A stretch of 64,000 nucleotides of DNA from contig JAEMWC010000230.1 in the NCBI GenBank assembly GCA_016490735.1, positions 912,501 through 976,500 on the forward strand. The letters are read 5' to 3'. This document shows, in pieces, positions 1 through 11,160 of this stretch. The notes under the pieces are model-generated. The model ran no database searches and had not been told where the DNA came from. It saw only the letters and a program-made list of their open reading frames with translations. This DNA comes from Pachyseris speciosa. Taxonomy: Eukaryota > Cnidaria > Anthozoa > Scleractinia > Pachyseridae. Made by a program: the position numbers and the translations under genes. Each line of letters opens with the position of its first letter. Positions within the stretch are counted from its first letter, which is position 1.

Positions 1-2
1 TA

Positions 3-437
3 AGACAAAGACCTAATCTTGGCAATGGCACAGGACGCAACACCGCTGAGCAAAAAAGAAGCAAGCAGTGCCAAAACATTATGAGGATATTCAAATCCAT
101 AGTTATAGCTTACGCTGTGTGTTTCTTTCTTTTTTGTGTTTATTTGATTTTAAAGATGACTTTTCCCGAACTTTTTATGAGAGATCAGTGTAGATGGATT
201 CTTGGGTGTGCATATTTCTTGTTCCCTTCCCTCAGCACAGCAATCAATCCCGTTATCTTATTTTCTTTTAGCTCTAATTTTCGCCTCGCTTTAAAAAGTT
301 TGATGTGTAAATGTTCACTTTCTCTTGTTTCATGCTTTGAATGGAAACATGTAACAGTTTCGTCGGCTAACGAAAACGTGAGCTTACCTGAACTAGTGGC
401 CTACAGCCCAAAGCATGCCTTAGAAATGAAAGGGTAG
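3..437 (+). CDS. Class A GPCR, copy A (3' part only; gene starts before the window)
   Basis: This is the C-terminal part of a rhodopsin-like seven-helix receptor at the plasma membrane. The frame is open from base 3 (RQRPNLGN...) to the stop at 435-437 and covers intracellular loop 3, TM6, TM7 and the cytoplasmic tail. TM7 has NPVIL where NPxxY is usual; TM6 (AYAVCFFLFCVYL) lacks the CWxP motif. The sequence is almost identical to the same part of copy B (14892-15920): I count 3 differences in the first 300 bases by eye. The tail is longer than in B and runs to ...ALEMKG, as B's would without its 1-base loss. Ligand unknown; by resemblance an anthozoan-type peptide or amine-like class A receptor. 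Whether the missing 5' part is intact cannot be seen. Confidence 0.85.
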   Translation, partial: RQRPNLGNGTGRNTAEQKRSKQCQNIMRIFKSIVIAYAVCFFLFCVYLILKMTFPELFMRDQCRWILGCAYFLFPSLSTAINPVILFSFSSNFRLALKSLMCKCSLSLVSCFEWKHVTVSSANENVSLPELVAYSPKHALEMKG

Positions 438-452
438 AGATTTACTACTTAA

Positions 453-660
453 AGGAGCACGGTCACGAAATTTTGGGTCATTATTAGAGACATTAAAAAA
501 TTCAATCAGCTAATGCGAAACAGTGAAATAACAAATTTTCAGGGAAGATAAGCACCAAAGAGACAAGAATAAATGCAATTATGGCAAGGATGTTGAAGAA
601 TTGAGAAGATTGAAACGGATTACAAATTACCTTTTTAACAGATTTATGCTAAATTTGATT
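453..660. mobile_element. Kolobok/piggyBac-like MITE fragment
   Basis: It starts AGGAGCACGGTCACGA directly after TTAA and aligns with the complete copy at 35475-35706. The right inverted end is missing here. Unit B has no such sequence at the same point, so it inserted into unit A after the duplication, or B lost it. Confidence 0.6.
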
Positions 661-1285
661 GCTGGCTTTGTGAAGGACGATTTAGACGCCTAGCCATTTT
701 TTACTGCGGTTTAGAAAACGGTCGTAATGTGTGCATACAAAACATTGAATGCAGCTCTTGTCAGTAAAAATAATAATAATAATTCAGCATACAATTACGG
801 CGAGGTCTTCAAACAAGTTTTAATATACCAAGACTTTTAATGTGCGGTGCGTGGCGACAACACTTCAAATAACGAAGCAATTGGTATCGTAAAAAAAATA
901 TCTTATTACTGTTAATTGGTTGACAAATTTCAACAAGCATTAGCTTCGAATTTGATCTATACCCATGCTTTTGACGTATTATCGCATGTTTTCTGTCAGC
1001 TTGTCGCGACAAACAAGGGCGTACGATCTGTATTGGCTTTTAAAGGAAGTGAGGACAGAGGCAATAATTGATTAAGTTTTCTGAGCATTAAAACCATTCG
1101 ATTTCATAAATAGAAAATATTTAATCTAAAGTAGAGGCTTGTAAGACCATTTACAACCCACAGAGTAACAGTTTCGCGGCTAAAAAGGGAGATAAGCCAA
1201 AAATGATAGCTACGTATCTTTTAAAATACAGTACTATGTATTCTGTAATTCGTTTCCAGAGTAGTTTATCGTCATTTAGTATATA
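661..1285. other. GPCR 3' flank, no gene seen
   Basis: Non-coding flank that aligns with 16030-16338 and 18245-18410 of unit B. The uninterrupted sequence near 993-1010 (TTTTCTGTCAGCTTGTCGCG) is the empty target site of the LINE found in unit B. No convincing coding frame. Confidence 0.6.
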
Positions 1286-1287
1286 TC

Positions 1288-1525
1288 AGACAAGTGAATA
1301 GTGCTTTTCGCGCGCTCAGATTGCTTAACTCGGAGGTGATTAGATAGTAATATTCACTTCCGAGCAGCCGGCGCGCGAGATTTTACAATTTCCGACCGCT
1401 TGTCGGTATATTATTACACATAAAGTAATGATTTGGTCCGCTAATTATACAGTTTGTGTGGTATACACTAAAACTATTATTCACCTCAGTGTCGGTCTCC
1501 ACTTCGGTGAATAATTGTTAACTAT
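1288..1525. mobile_element. MITE, about 230 bp, absent from unit B
   Basis: The ends carry short inverted matches (gtgaatagt... and ...attattcac), with GC-rich subterminal sequence (cgcgcgctc, ggcgcgcgag). Unit B reads straight through the equivalent point (18420-18435). The flanks suggest a short duplication around TATCA. Superfamily not determined. Confidence 0.5.
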
Positions 1526-2447
1526 CAATGGCCAATTATTGCAATATGGGTTTTAACGTGAGATATCTACATGATTTGTTACACAACCTGCTTTTATTAG
1601 AGGGTTGCTATCTATCTTAAGTTTTTACAGTGGTGGTTGTCTTATTAAAGTGGAGTTGCGTATATGTCACATACTGTCAAATAATTGACGAACAAAGTTA
1701 GACCTTTATGGAGGCGATTGTCATGATAAATGAACTATTATAAAGCTTTTTATGGATTTCAATATTCGTTAATTTTCATCTCTGATTATAAGCTCGAGGT
1801 CGCTCATTGAAATTGAAATTCATTTTTTATAGCAAAGCTCTACCCAAAATTTTATTTTCATCCCTGAACAAGCAAAAACAAATAAAATGAAATAATTATA
1901 TGTTGGTGGTGCCCATTCGTTAGTGAATACTCTCTTTCCGTTTTTTTTTTTTCCCTCTTTTCTTGTCAAATCTCTCAGTTATTTGAGGCACAAGTCTCAG
2001 GTCCTCCAAAGATACGGCAGTTCTCAGTATGTCTCTCCATTGCTGGGATGTTTCTCTTTTTTTTTCACGTTTGTACTATGTATTTTATTTTCTGCCATGT
2101 TGTTATGACCACTTCTGTCATTTAAGACATTCTTGCAGGTTCGGAAATCTGCTTTGGATACAATATCTAAGAGAACATCCCCATATTAGTTAAAAGAAGC
2201 AGTTGACCTGCGAAGTTATATCATGGGCGTTTACAATAGGATGTGTATAATGTTGGATTCATACATTTTGATAAAACCGACAGCACGCTGCCATGCTGAT
2301 GAAGCCTAACAAGGCCGAAACAGCTGTCCATGGCTGCTAATGCTTGGGCTCAATATTTAAGGGGTAATGTCCGCTACCTTGGGGCCTTAGTGCCTTAGGC
2401 TTCAGCTTACTTGAGCACATTAATTTGTGAAGTATCCTAGTTTACAG

Positions 2448-4080
2448 CGTACATCTTTGATATTGGACGTCCATATTATGGCCAATTGACACCTGTCAAA
2501 ACAAGGTATCTGCTGACCAGTATAACGTGACCATATTGCGGGCTCAAGTTGATACCTCATCGAAGTCAGCTGTTTTATGAAGTTTACCGCTGACCTGGTA
2601 CTGGTTTTCGATTGGATCGCAGACTAAAGCCAGGTGTGGCACACCCAAACCAAAACAAGGCTTAATTTTTCGCGCGCTTTCTGCGGCTCGAGATTTCACA
2701 TTCGTCTTCTTCGAAGTTCTGTGTTTTAATGCGCGTAAAAGGCATAAATAACTACTTAAAAGATACTCCGGAAGGTGAAGTTTCAACTGATAAAATGAAC
2801 AAGAGCAAAAGATTTTTCTCAGGAAATTCTTACATTTTGGATCCACTTGTGTGGCGCCCGGAATGTGTGCTTGAAAACAAAATGAATTAACGCTTCAAGG
2901 GCTTGTTAACTTGGCCACTGCATTTTGAAGCTCACCAAGAAAGTCCGCTTAACAATTCATCGTTATACGAGTAGCTCAAACTTGGTGGAAGAAGTTCTTT
3001 CTTTGGACAAACCGTTTGCTAATTTTGTAGATGCGTGTTTTTACTAAAGTGGATCAATGCGTATTTTCAAGTGGTAGAAAGCTTAGCATTTAGTTTAATC
3101 GTTGTTACTTTTGTTCAGGAATGAAACTTGTATTTTTGTCTGGAATGGACATAAATAACAATCTACTCGTTTTGGACACAAAGAAGTAGCTAGTGGAATT
3201 TTTTGTTTTTTGTTTGCTTGTTTGTTTTGAACGAGTGTTTTTCCGGCACTTGGCTGACTGTACATGTTTTTCGACGTCTGTGTTTCTATAGTGTTAAGAA
3301 CTGAAAGAAACGTTATTAACACGTAATCGCAATGAGTTCTCGTAAAGTACCACTTATGTTTTGCGCGATGAGGGCAATTTCAGCAAATTTCTGAAAACGC
3401 AAGTGATATTAATCCTTAATTTTAGTCGGCCCCATGCGATTACCTATCCAAACTATCAGGATTGTTTTCCTTTTTCTCTTTTCTACGACATTTAAGGTCG
3501 AAAATATGTTTGTTAAGCGCCGGTTAAAAGATCAAACATTTTCATCCATCGTCGTGTTGGTCACACATAACGTTTGGTGGCTAAAAGCATAACAATGTTT
3601 GAGCAAACACCGGACCAGGTGAAAAAAGAAAAGATTTTTGCGTATTATCGCTGAAATTTTCGACGTTGTGTGGTTCATTTGGTTGCTGTTTGTTGGGGTT
3701 GCTAAACGATCAAACATTTGTTCGTAATGCGAAATTTTGGATGAACATGTTTGATTTAGATCAAACATGGAAAGCCATTTAATGCATTATTATTGAGAGA
3801 GGTAGCTAAACCTTCAAATATGCTCGTCCAACGATGTTGGAAGAAAATATTTGATCGTTCTTTGATTGCTAAATTTGTTTTCGAACAAACACACGCGTCG
3901 ACTGCATTGTTTTCTTGTAATATTTTAAAGTTTTTGAACCGCAGTCGATTCCTGTTGACTGCTCTAAACATAAAATATTGGCATAAGATATTTGTAAGCC
4001 ATCCGGTATTGCTCAATACCAGTAAAAAAAAATAATAATCGTGGAGCTCCGCTTTTAGGCTTGGCTAAATCTATATATTA
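2448..4080. repeat. Dispersed 1.7-kb repeat, copy 1
   Basis: Matches 39468-41365 along its length, in the same orientation. It begins near cgtacatctttgatattgg and ends near gtggagctccgcttttagg. It lies where unit B has unrelated sequence. The internal open stretches are frame-broken relative to the other copy. Nature unknown: no terminal inverted repeat, and no recognisable transposase or RT. Confidence 0.7.
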
Positions 4081-4196
4081 AAAGTGTCCAATATTGTCAA
4101 TCTACTGATAGCTTAAAAGACAAGGTGGTCAACCTGGAAGCCGGCTTTTGTTGTCCATGGCCGGCGCAGTTAATAAAGTTATACCAACCTACCTTC

Positions 4197-4229
4197 CCAG
4201 CTACCTACCTACCTACCTACCTACCTACC
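4197..4229 (+). repeat. (CTAC)n microsatellite
   Basis: Tandem ctac units, shorter in the equivalent position of unit B (about 19470). Confidence 0.9.
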
Positions 4230-5248
4230 TCAAGTACCTGTTAAAGGGCTTTGAAAGTTCAGTTCCTCGTTCATTTGCCGTGCTGTTAATATTATTACAG
4301 ATTATCCCACAATTTATACTAAAAAGCATTGATTATGCCAAAGGAACAGGCCAGAGTGGAGATTGCTACCCAGTTCTTATTAAGGTCTTCGTCAACAGTT
4401 TCCTGAACATTTGACCAACTCCTCGTTCAAATGACAACTAAAATGTATACTGGGACTAGGTGTGTAGAGGTCAAATAGTGCGATGTTGAGTAAAATTTAA
4501 ATATTTTTAATTTTTCAAACGGTGCTACATTTTTAGCTGCAAGAAACGTTTGAAATAGATTTTGAAACCGGCTAAACGGGTCTTAACAATATGGCTACTG
4601 ATCCGAACGATCAAAAATACAAACGAGAGAAAAACAGAGTATTGGTTAGAATCTTCTTTTAATGCTATTAAGTTATTTTCTTCGCCTGTAAGCTTTTTGT
4701 TTTTGTCTCTTAGTCATTAATCATTTCCCCAGGCATAATGTGAACATTCAAACTGACATTAATGAGTTGTTCGTAATTTGTCATGAAAAAAGGCTTCGGG
4801 CACCAATTTGAGAGTATTGATGTGCAAAATGCATTAGTAAATATTGTTGATTCCACGGATTTTCGCTTGAAGTGATCGTTCCAAAGGTTTTTTGGATTGT
4901 CTACCTGAGCTTTCGCTGTCGAGCTAAACATCCCTAGAAGTACGAAGTTTAAAGCATTTAATTCGTATTTTTAATATTTTTTAATTAATAATTGTTTCAT
5001 TTTTTTCGACTTTCGCAAGTAAAGTTAAATCTTAAAGACTTATAGGAAAAATAAAAAAAATCTGTAATAATTAATTGTTGCATTATTTACAATGTTGTAC
5101 ACTGTGTTAATTTCAGTGGGAAACGAGCTAAACTTTGTATTGCTCAAAGAGGACAGTATAAGCTGATATTTGTTATTCCTGCATAACCATTCTTCCTATG
5201 CATTTATCAAGTGTTAGTTCACGTTTGTTTTGTTTTCTCTTTTCATAG

Positions 5249-5297
5249 GCGGATTTACTGTTAATTAAAACAAACGATTATCAGCTTATGAGGCTAG
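5249..5297 (+). other. Exon-like conserved block, unit A (possible untranslated exon)
   Basis: A 49-bp block bounded by a pyrimidine-rich TTTTCATAG acceptor and a consensus GTAAGT donor. The same block with the same borders is at 20422-20470. It has no useful open frame. It may be an untranslated exon of the receptor gene downstream (coding exon at 14892). This is inference; no transcript evidence is available. Confidence 0.4.
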
Positions 5298-8200
5298 GTA
5301 AGTCTGATCCTTTAATTTCTCAGAAACATTTCTATTCAACAGATTTAACAACAGGCGGCGCTTAGCAATATTTTGCCGATCCGATCTATTAAAGGTCTTA
5401 CCTGTATTAAAAAGACCGGCAAAGCTTTAAGTAGTTCAAAAATGATTGTGATGAAATATTCTTAAGTTCCTCCTGTGAGTAAAGGCATCACGGCACTTTG
5501 ATTTCGGTGAAGCCAGCTTTACGATCAAACATCAAAGGGTGATTATAAAACATCACGGTAGTCACGTGGTTTTTCTGCACGGTTTACAGTGTAAGTAAAT
5601 CATGTAAAGCGAAAACATTCAAACCGCCCTTTTAAGTCAGTGGTCTGTACATAACCAATGAAATCTCTCTTCCTTTAGCCACTATTTTCCATCATCGATG
5701 TCGTTTTGAATTAGGCTTTAATATTTAATCTCGTTAATAAAAAATGAAGGTGTCATTATTCATGCTTAGACCACGTTTCAAAATGCCAAAAAGGTGGCTC
5801 GAAAAAAGTGATTTGTCATAAAAATAATGTATAGAAAATTACAGCTTACTTTTCTCAACTTATTCCATTTAACCGCGACTTTGTCAATTGGTAAACACAG
5901 CGAACACGACCAGAATATATTAAATAAGTAACACGACGTATTGTTTTCCACTTAAATATATTTAATCCAGGAGGGAGGGGGCGACTCCATTGTTCTTTGA
6001 TAGCCTATCTTTACCGACTCCTCGCTGCCAGTGTGACGTCACATAGCAACGGATGAGCGCCTCCGCTTGGCTTGTGCAGATTTAATAGCGTGAGGACACC
6101 ATTGAAGTTTAAGAAAGACAAAATACTAGGGCTAATATCGCTTTTGTTCGCTAACTGATCGTAAGTCTATACGCGTTGTTGTTGTTTTTAGCTGTTTGTT
6201 TAAACTCGTGTATTTTTTTGTGCGTGTAATTTTGTATTCTTGTTGTGTTTGTGTTGCGGGTTTCGTAGCGGGACCGCCATCTTGCCTTCGGTACCACCGA
6301 AGTCAACGTAAAACATTTGGATTTTTCTTTAAAAGTACGTAACCATCAGCCTCCATAAAAGGAAGTTTCATACACTGGTCATATAAGATTATATTTTTTG
6401 TTATTCTGTGTCGATTGATTCAGCCGTTCTTCATATCAATCCGTTTGAGTTGAGGGTGTTGAATACCCCACAAATTTCTGTGCGGTTTGAACGATTGTTG
6501 GCGGCCCCTGATTACTTCTGTTTGCAGTTTTCAAGCATCTGCTTGGGACTATTAACTTTTTGTCTTATCTTCTTTGCTTTGTTGTTGTTTTGGTGGTATT
6601 TGTACGCTGTTAATGTGCATTTTGTTACCTTTAATCTTGAAGCTTCGTGTTGCGGTGAGTTTGCTCTCTGTTGCAATTGTTGGGTTGGCTTCAATACCGG
6701 TGTTGCTGTGAGTGCGAGGTTTGATTGTTGGCTTATGTTGTGGAGTTTTGTATTTTGCTCTTTGCCGCAATTCTTGGGTTGGCTTACCGTGTTGCTATAA
6801 GTGTTCCTTTACAAATTGCACTTGGCACCCAGGAATTATCTGGGTTTGGTATTATTTGGTTTTGTCATTAATTTGGTGTATATACCCTGTGCTGTCGTTG
6901 CATTTTGTTGAATTGTCCGGTTAGATACCATAACACTAATTTTACTGAATAATATAAGACTTACTCTATAATTATAACAAAGAAATAAATACAAAAACAA
7001 AACAAAAAGGTTATACAATTAGAATATAATAAGAATAAGAATAGAAACAATAAGAAAATAATAAATATTAGAAACAACAGTTACAAAGCAGTGTAATCAA
7101 AGACATCAGTTAGTTGTTATATAATTATATAACTGCAGAAAACAAACCAACAAAGGATGTTGAATAAAAATATTATACTACTTTTATTTTTGGTCACAGC
7201 AATTTTGTTTTATGATTTAGTGTTTGACTTTACTTGGCTTGTTCCTGAACAATGCCACTACATTATGCATGGTGTAATAACAGTGCTGCATTGCCATGTT
7301 ATAATGACAGCTCTTTCTCTATCCTTCCCAAAATTTACAAGGCTGCCCTATAGCCTTTACATCACTTCTGGTGACTATTACATTCCAACTAAAAAAACAC
7401 CACTCCAATAAAGTGTGGCTGGTGTTCTATGAACACATGGTTTCAAATTTGGGTGTAGTTGAATTGTCATTGTTATTAAGCTTCTTTTTTGTGCAGTTTA
7501 GATTAAGGCAATTCCATCATACCATCCTAACTTGCAAACTTATTTTATTCAACTTTTACTATTACATGTACAGTGTATGTGTATTGTGATCACAATTTTT
7601 TTCCTAATGAACTGGGAAATGATGTGCAGAACATGTTCAAAGCAAATTGTCAAGTACAACCAAAGACTCAATTACATATTGGAAATCATACTGTGCCCTG
7701 CAGTTGTTCTTCTGAGGTTGTTTTTGTCCCCACTTGAACCACTTTACAAAACTTGTTTACCTGTCAAGCCACAATCAAAATTCTCCCTTGTGAAATATTT
7801 TTGGAGTCTAGCATCAAAAGTTTTTCTTTCCACTGTTATGAAATGTCTTTTTCTTTATTACAGCATCTTGTTAAACCTTGGTACTACTCAAACTCTGTTG
7901 GCGGTGTCCAAACATTATTCTGTTACCATGTACTCAGCAGGCATTTTACTCAGTTGGTGAAAACTTTGATGCTACCTTCAATAATACCACAGACATTCCC
8001 CTGTTCTTCCCAGTTATCTACCTTTTACTTGGTCTGATGTTGGCTTATTCTTGTGTCAAAACGGTTGAATTTCACCACCCTGGTTTCTCTTTAGTATGGT
8101 CCTCAGGTCTAAAAGATTTGTTACATCTATTTTGGTTATAGATGTAACAGGAAAGTTACACTCCTTTACCTTTGCACCATAATTATACAACTGTTTTGGA

Positions 8201-8312
8201 CTTATGATCACAAGTTAATTCCAAATTTAACTTTAGTTAACAAGTGATTTATACTGGCTATCAAACTGTGGTAAACCTTTGCACAATTTTGTGCCATTAA
8301 AGGAAATAACGG

Positions 8313-9081
8313 GTGGTAATCATGAATGGACATTTAACTGGAGGTGTAAAGTGTTGCCTAAAGGGCTGTGAAAATGAAGCAGGATCCCATAAATTTGACA
8401 GCATGATTGGGAGGTATGAAATGAAATGTAGCCCTCAAGACCTTAGTGTTAACATGGAAAACAACACAAATCTAAGGGTGTGCGATAAACACTATGTTTA
8501 ACATCCGGGGCCCAGTTGCTCAAAGCATGGTTAGCGCTAGCCAGGGTTAAATGCCATGACAACCTACAGGTTTTAATACGTCTTAACCAATGGTTAGCGC
8601 TAACCATGCTTTGAGCTACTGGGCCCAGAGGGATAAGCCTGCAAAAGTTAAAAGTTCCTCAAAATCTGGAAGTGATGCCCAGCTTGACATTCTAAAGGTG
8701 AATCCTTGCATTGTGACATGTTCACAGTGTAAAAATGAGGTATGCCTTTCAAGCGACCTTCCCTGCAAAAAAACATAAGTGTATTTAAAAACCAGTTTTT
8801 TGTGGCATGTAACTTTTTAGATGAACAGAATGGTAATAAAACTGATTTTATGGTGACCTTTATAAAGACATGGATTCTCATGACAAATCTCGTGTAAGCT
8901 ACATATGCAGGTCATGCCAGCCTTTCTTCCTTAAGTCTGTTAAAAAGGAGGACGAGTATAGGAAAGCTCAAATTATGTTTGAAAAAGCACAAAGATGTGA
9001 GAATCCCACAAGTGAATCAGATCCTGTCACTGACTCTAAATCACCTGCAGGATTTGATGATTCCATTCAAACATCAAATTA
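8313..9081 (+). pseudogene. Decayed Cys-rich protein inside the transposon (THAP-like spacing?)
   Basis: Pieces of open frame separated by a nested MITE and by stops. The first piece (to 8501) has C-x3-C, then 37 residues, then C-x2-H (CLKGC ... CDKHY). That spacing fits the THAP C2CH zinc finger used by P-superfamily transposases, but the other THAP landmarks are not clear. After the MITE, further cysteine pairs follow (CSQCKNEVC at about 8720-8750; CRSCQ at about 8905-8920), then an acidic tail. Function not assigned; a transposon-encoded DNA-binding protein is the likeliest reading. Confidence 0.35.
8508..8626. mobile_element. Foldback MITE nested in the transposon
   Basis: About 119 bp with arms of about 40 bp: GGGCCCAGTTGCTCAAAGCA... 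is mirrored by ...TGCTTTGAGCTACTGGGCCC. Each arm contains the palindrome ggttagcgcta(g/a)cc. It interrupts the Cys-rich frame and is therefore younger than the host element. Confidence 0.8.
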
Positions 9082-10839
9082 AAAGATTGATGACAAAGAA
9101 GAAAAATATGAGTTGCCTGTAGTTTCCCAATTAAAAGCAGGGATTTTTACAGAAGGGTTATTACAGCTCCTTAAAGAATACAGACCAATGACAAGTGATG
9201 AAAATGAATGCTATGCTCATGGAGAATATCTCTCTGAGCCTCTACACCCAGATACATAAATAATTATACAATCTTTCAATCTGTTCTTCATGTCATCTTT
9301 CTGTGGACAATAACATTTTCAAACTCAAAAAACAACCAATGACAGTCTGAAGTTTGTTCTTTCTAAACCAAACATAACAAACGGTGTTGGTATACCAAAC
9401 TTCTTTTTCCTAATCCCTCGAAATTATCTATTGCAAGTGATGGCATCTGTCATTTTACAGTACAAATCCTGGGGAGCTGGGTGAATTGTGGGGAGCTCCC
9501 ATACATCATCATTGAGCCAAATATTTTCAAAGCTGCTCTTGATGTGATACTGAAAACAACTGATGACTTACATGTTTCACTTTGTCCTGGTATCATTGAT
9601 CCAACACTGATTAATACCGGTATTGCTGAAAGTAAGAAAAAAACTTGGTCATACCAAGTTGACTCACAAGGGTCATAATGATTGCAAAACACCCTTCTCG
9701 TGACACTTTGCAATCCAAAACAGCTCATGATTTCTCATGCTGAACTCATATAATCAAGGAAATTGTAGAAAAACACAAAACACTGCTTTCACTTACTGAC
9801 AATAAGACCAAACTGGTGAACATCAAAGCTATTTTTCAGCACCACAACAATTATGGGAGTACAGAGAATTTGACAGATCACTAACACCAAAATCTGGAAA
9901 TGATCAGGATCACTTGGAGCAAGTCAGACATTTCATTTTAAAGAATGGTTTCTAATAAAGAAAAGTCTAAGCAAGTTATTTTCCCACAGAATATAGAATT
10001 GACAGTACTAAGCTCCTTGCCGGTTTAATTTATGAAAATTATGTGTACCTAAGTACGAAATAGAAATCAAGGTAGCCACTTGCACTGCTATGTAGCATTA
10101 TTGGATACCAAAATAAAATGCGTTTTTTTTTTTTGTCAGACAACACTCCGTTCATACATCTAAACAGGTAAAAAAACTACTACTTTATACGATATCATTT
10201 ACAAGTTAAGGTAAAGGCTCGAAAATAAGTAGCAAAAGGAAAACACTTACCAAATGTGCTGGTATAACATACGCCTGTTTTATCCGTTCGACCGCTTTCA
10301 GATCTTTGAGGAGATTGATATGGCGAACCATATGAGGTGACGATCTGAAACTCCACGCACACAAATCCTAATATATCCTTTGCTGAACCTCCTATTCTTG
10401 AGCCTACAGGACCTTTCCTTACGGCGCAATGGCCCTCGAAATTTCCACCGGCTTATAAGATTGTTCGACAAATGTGAATGACGACAGAAACATTTCGTTA
10501 AAATTCACCCAACATTTTAGAGTTTTGGTCGACAAATAAGCCAAATAAAGGAATTACATAACATATAAAACCTCATTATTGGCAAACGTAAGCAGGTTGA
10601 GCGGGATATCCATGGAAAAATCTTCATTTTTAACAGCGCCTTCTTGGAAAATTTTGGGCGCCATTTTGAATATCATCCAACCGAAACGTGACGTCACACT
10701 GGCAATGAGGAGTGAACCACCGATTTCCTTGGAGACGCCCCCTCCCTCCTGATTTAATCCTTCTCTTCTTTCTTTGTTAACACTTTAGAAGGTAATTTTA
10801 ACTTCCCTTTTTTTTGCAATATTCATCCTTTTATTGTTT

Positions 10840-10930
10840 GTACAAAGTTTAGGATGTAATAGCGTTAAAATAGTGTTATTATTGTATTGTAAAGCGCTCA
10901 GGGTAAGCACTGGTTCTGCGCTCTATAAAT
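10840..10930 (+). mobile_element. LINE/SINE 3' tail remnant
   Basis: The words tattgtaaagcgc ... gcgctctataaat followed by a trinucleotide array are the same tail pattern as at 22755-22800, and inverted at 63262-63300. Confidence 0.5.
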
Positions 10931-11001
<71 letters not shown>

Positions 11002-11035
11002 GTGGTGGTGGTGGTAGTAGTAGTAGTGTTATTAT
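10930..11035 (+). repeat. Compound trinucleotide microsatellite
   Basis: (GTA)n passes into (GCG)n, then (GTG)n, then (GTA)n. It is the simple tail of the preceding retroelement remnant. Confidence 0.95.
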
Positions 11036-11160
11036 TAATTTTGTTGTCGTTATTGTTGTTCTCAATGCTATTTATTGTTTGGTGGTGATGGTAGTAGTAG
11101 TGGTAGTGTTATTATTAATTTTGTTGTCGTTATTGTTGTTCTCAATGCTATATATTGGTT
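11036..11160 (+). repeat. Tandem duplication, about 75 bp
   Basis: ttattattaattttgttgtc and about 30 following bases occur twice (about 11029 and 11110), separated by a ggtagtagtag run. Confidence 0.8.

Larger units (their letters stand above)
1..5958 (+). repeat. Segmental duplication, unit A
   Basis: Collinear with unit B at 15541-22335. Matching landmarks are the GPCR 3' end (1/15541), a tract starting near 1620/18510 (agagggttgcta), the run near 4430/19550 (aaaatgtatact/attg), the exon-like block (5249/20422) and the run at about 5900/22280 (agcgaacacgac). Unit A carries insertions absent from B: MITEs at 453 and about 1290, and a 1.7-kb repeat at 2448-4080. Downstream of the coding end the units differ at roughly one base in 6-10 plus indels. 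Confidence 0.85.
5968..10751. mobile_element. DNA transposon, 4.8 kb, TIRs and 8-bp TSD
   Basis: The ends are imperfect inverted repeats of about 65-75 bp: 5968-6042 starts CAGGAGGGAGGGGGCG, and 10688-10751 is its inverse. Both contain AGTGTGACGTCAC or the same word inverted. The flanks are an exact 8-bp duplication, ATTTAATC (5960-5967 and 10752-10759). An 8-bp duplication fits the hAT and P superfamilies. Inside are decayed reading frames: a Cys-rich one at 8313-9080, and one around 7250-8040 that I cannot assign. A MITE is nested at 8508-8626. Near 6640-6800 a roughly 100-bp segment is imperfectly repeated (gcaattgttgggttggctt). A transposase core was not recognised, so the superfamily is open. 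Confidence 0.8.

Noticed and set aside
81..437. Receptor copy A starting at the internal Met at 81
   Set aside because: The frame is open back to base 3 and aligns with the middle of receptor B; the true start is upstream of the window.
6408..8141. Several hydrophobic frames inside the large transposon
   Set aside because: T-rich sequence gives such frames by chance; no domain, no common frame. A Cys-bearing stretch (7250-8040) was too broken to call.
10834..11088. Frame with poly-Val and poly-Ala
   Set aside because: Translation of a trinucleotide microsatellite.
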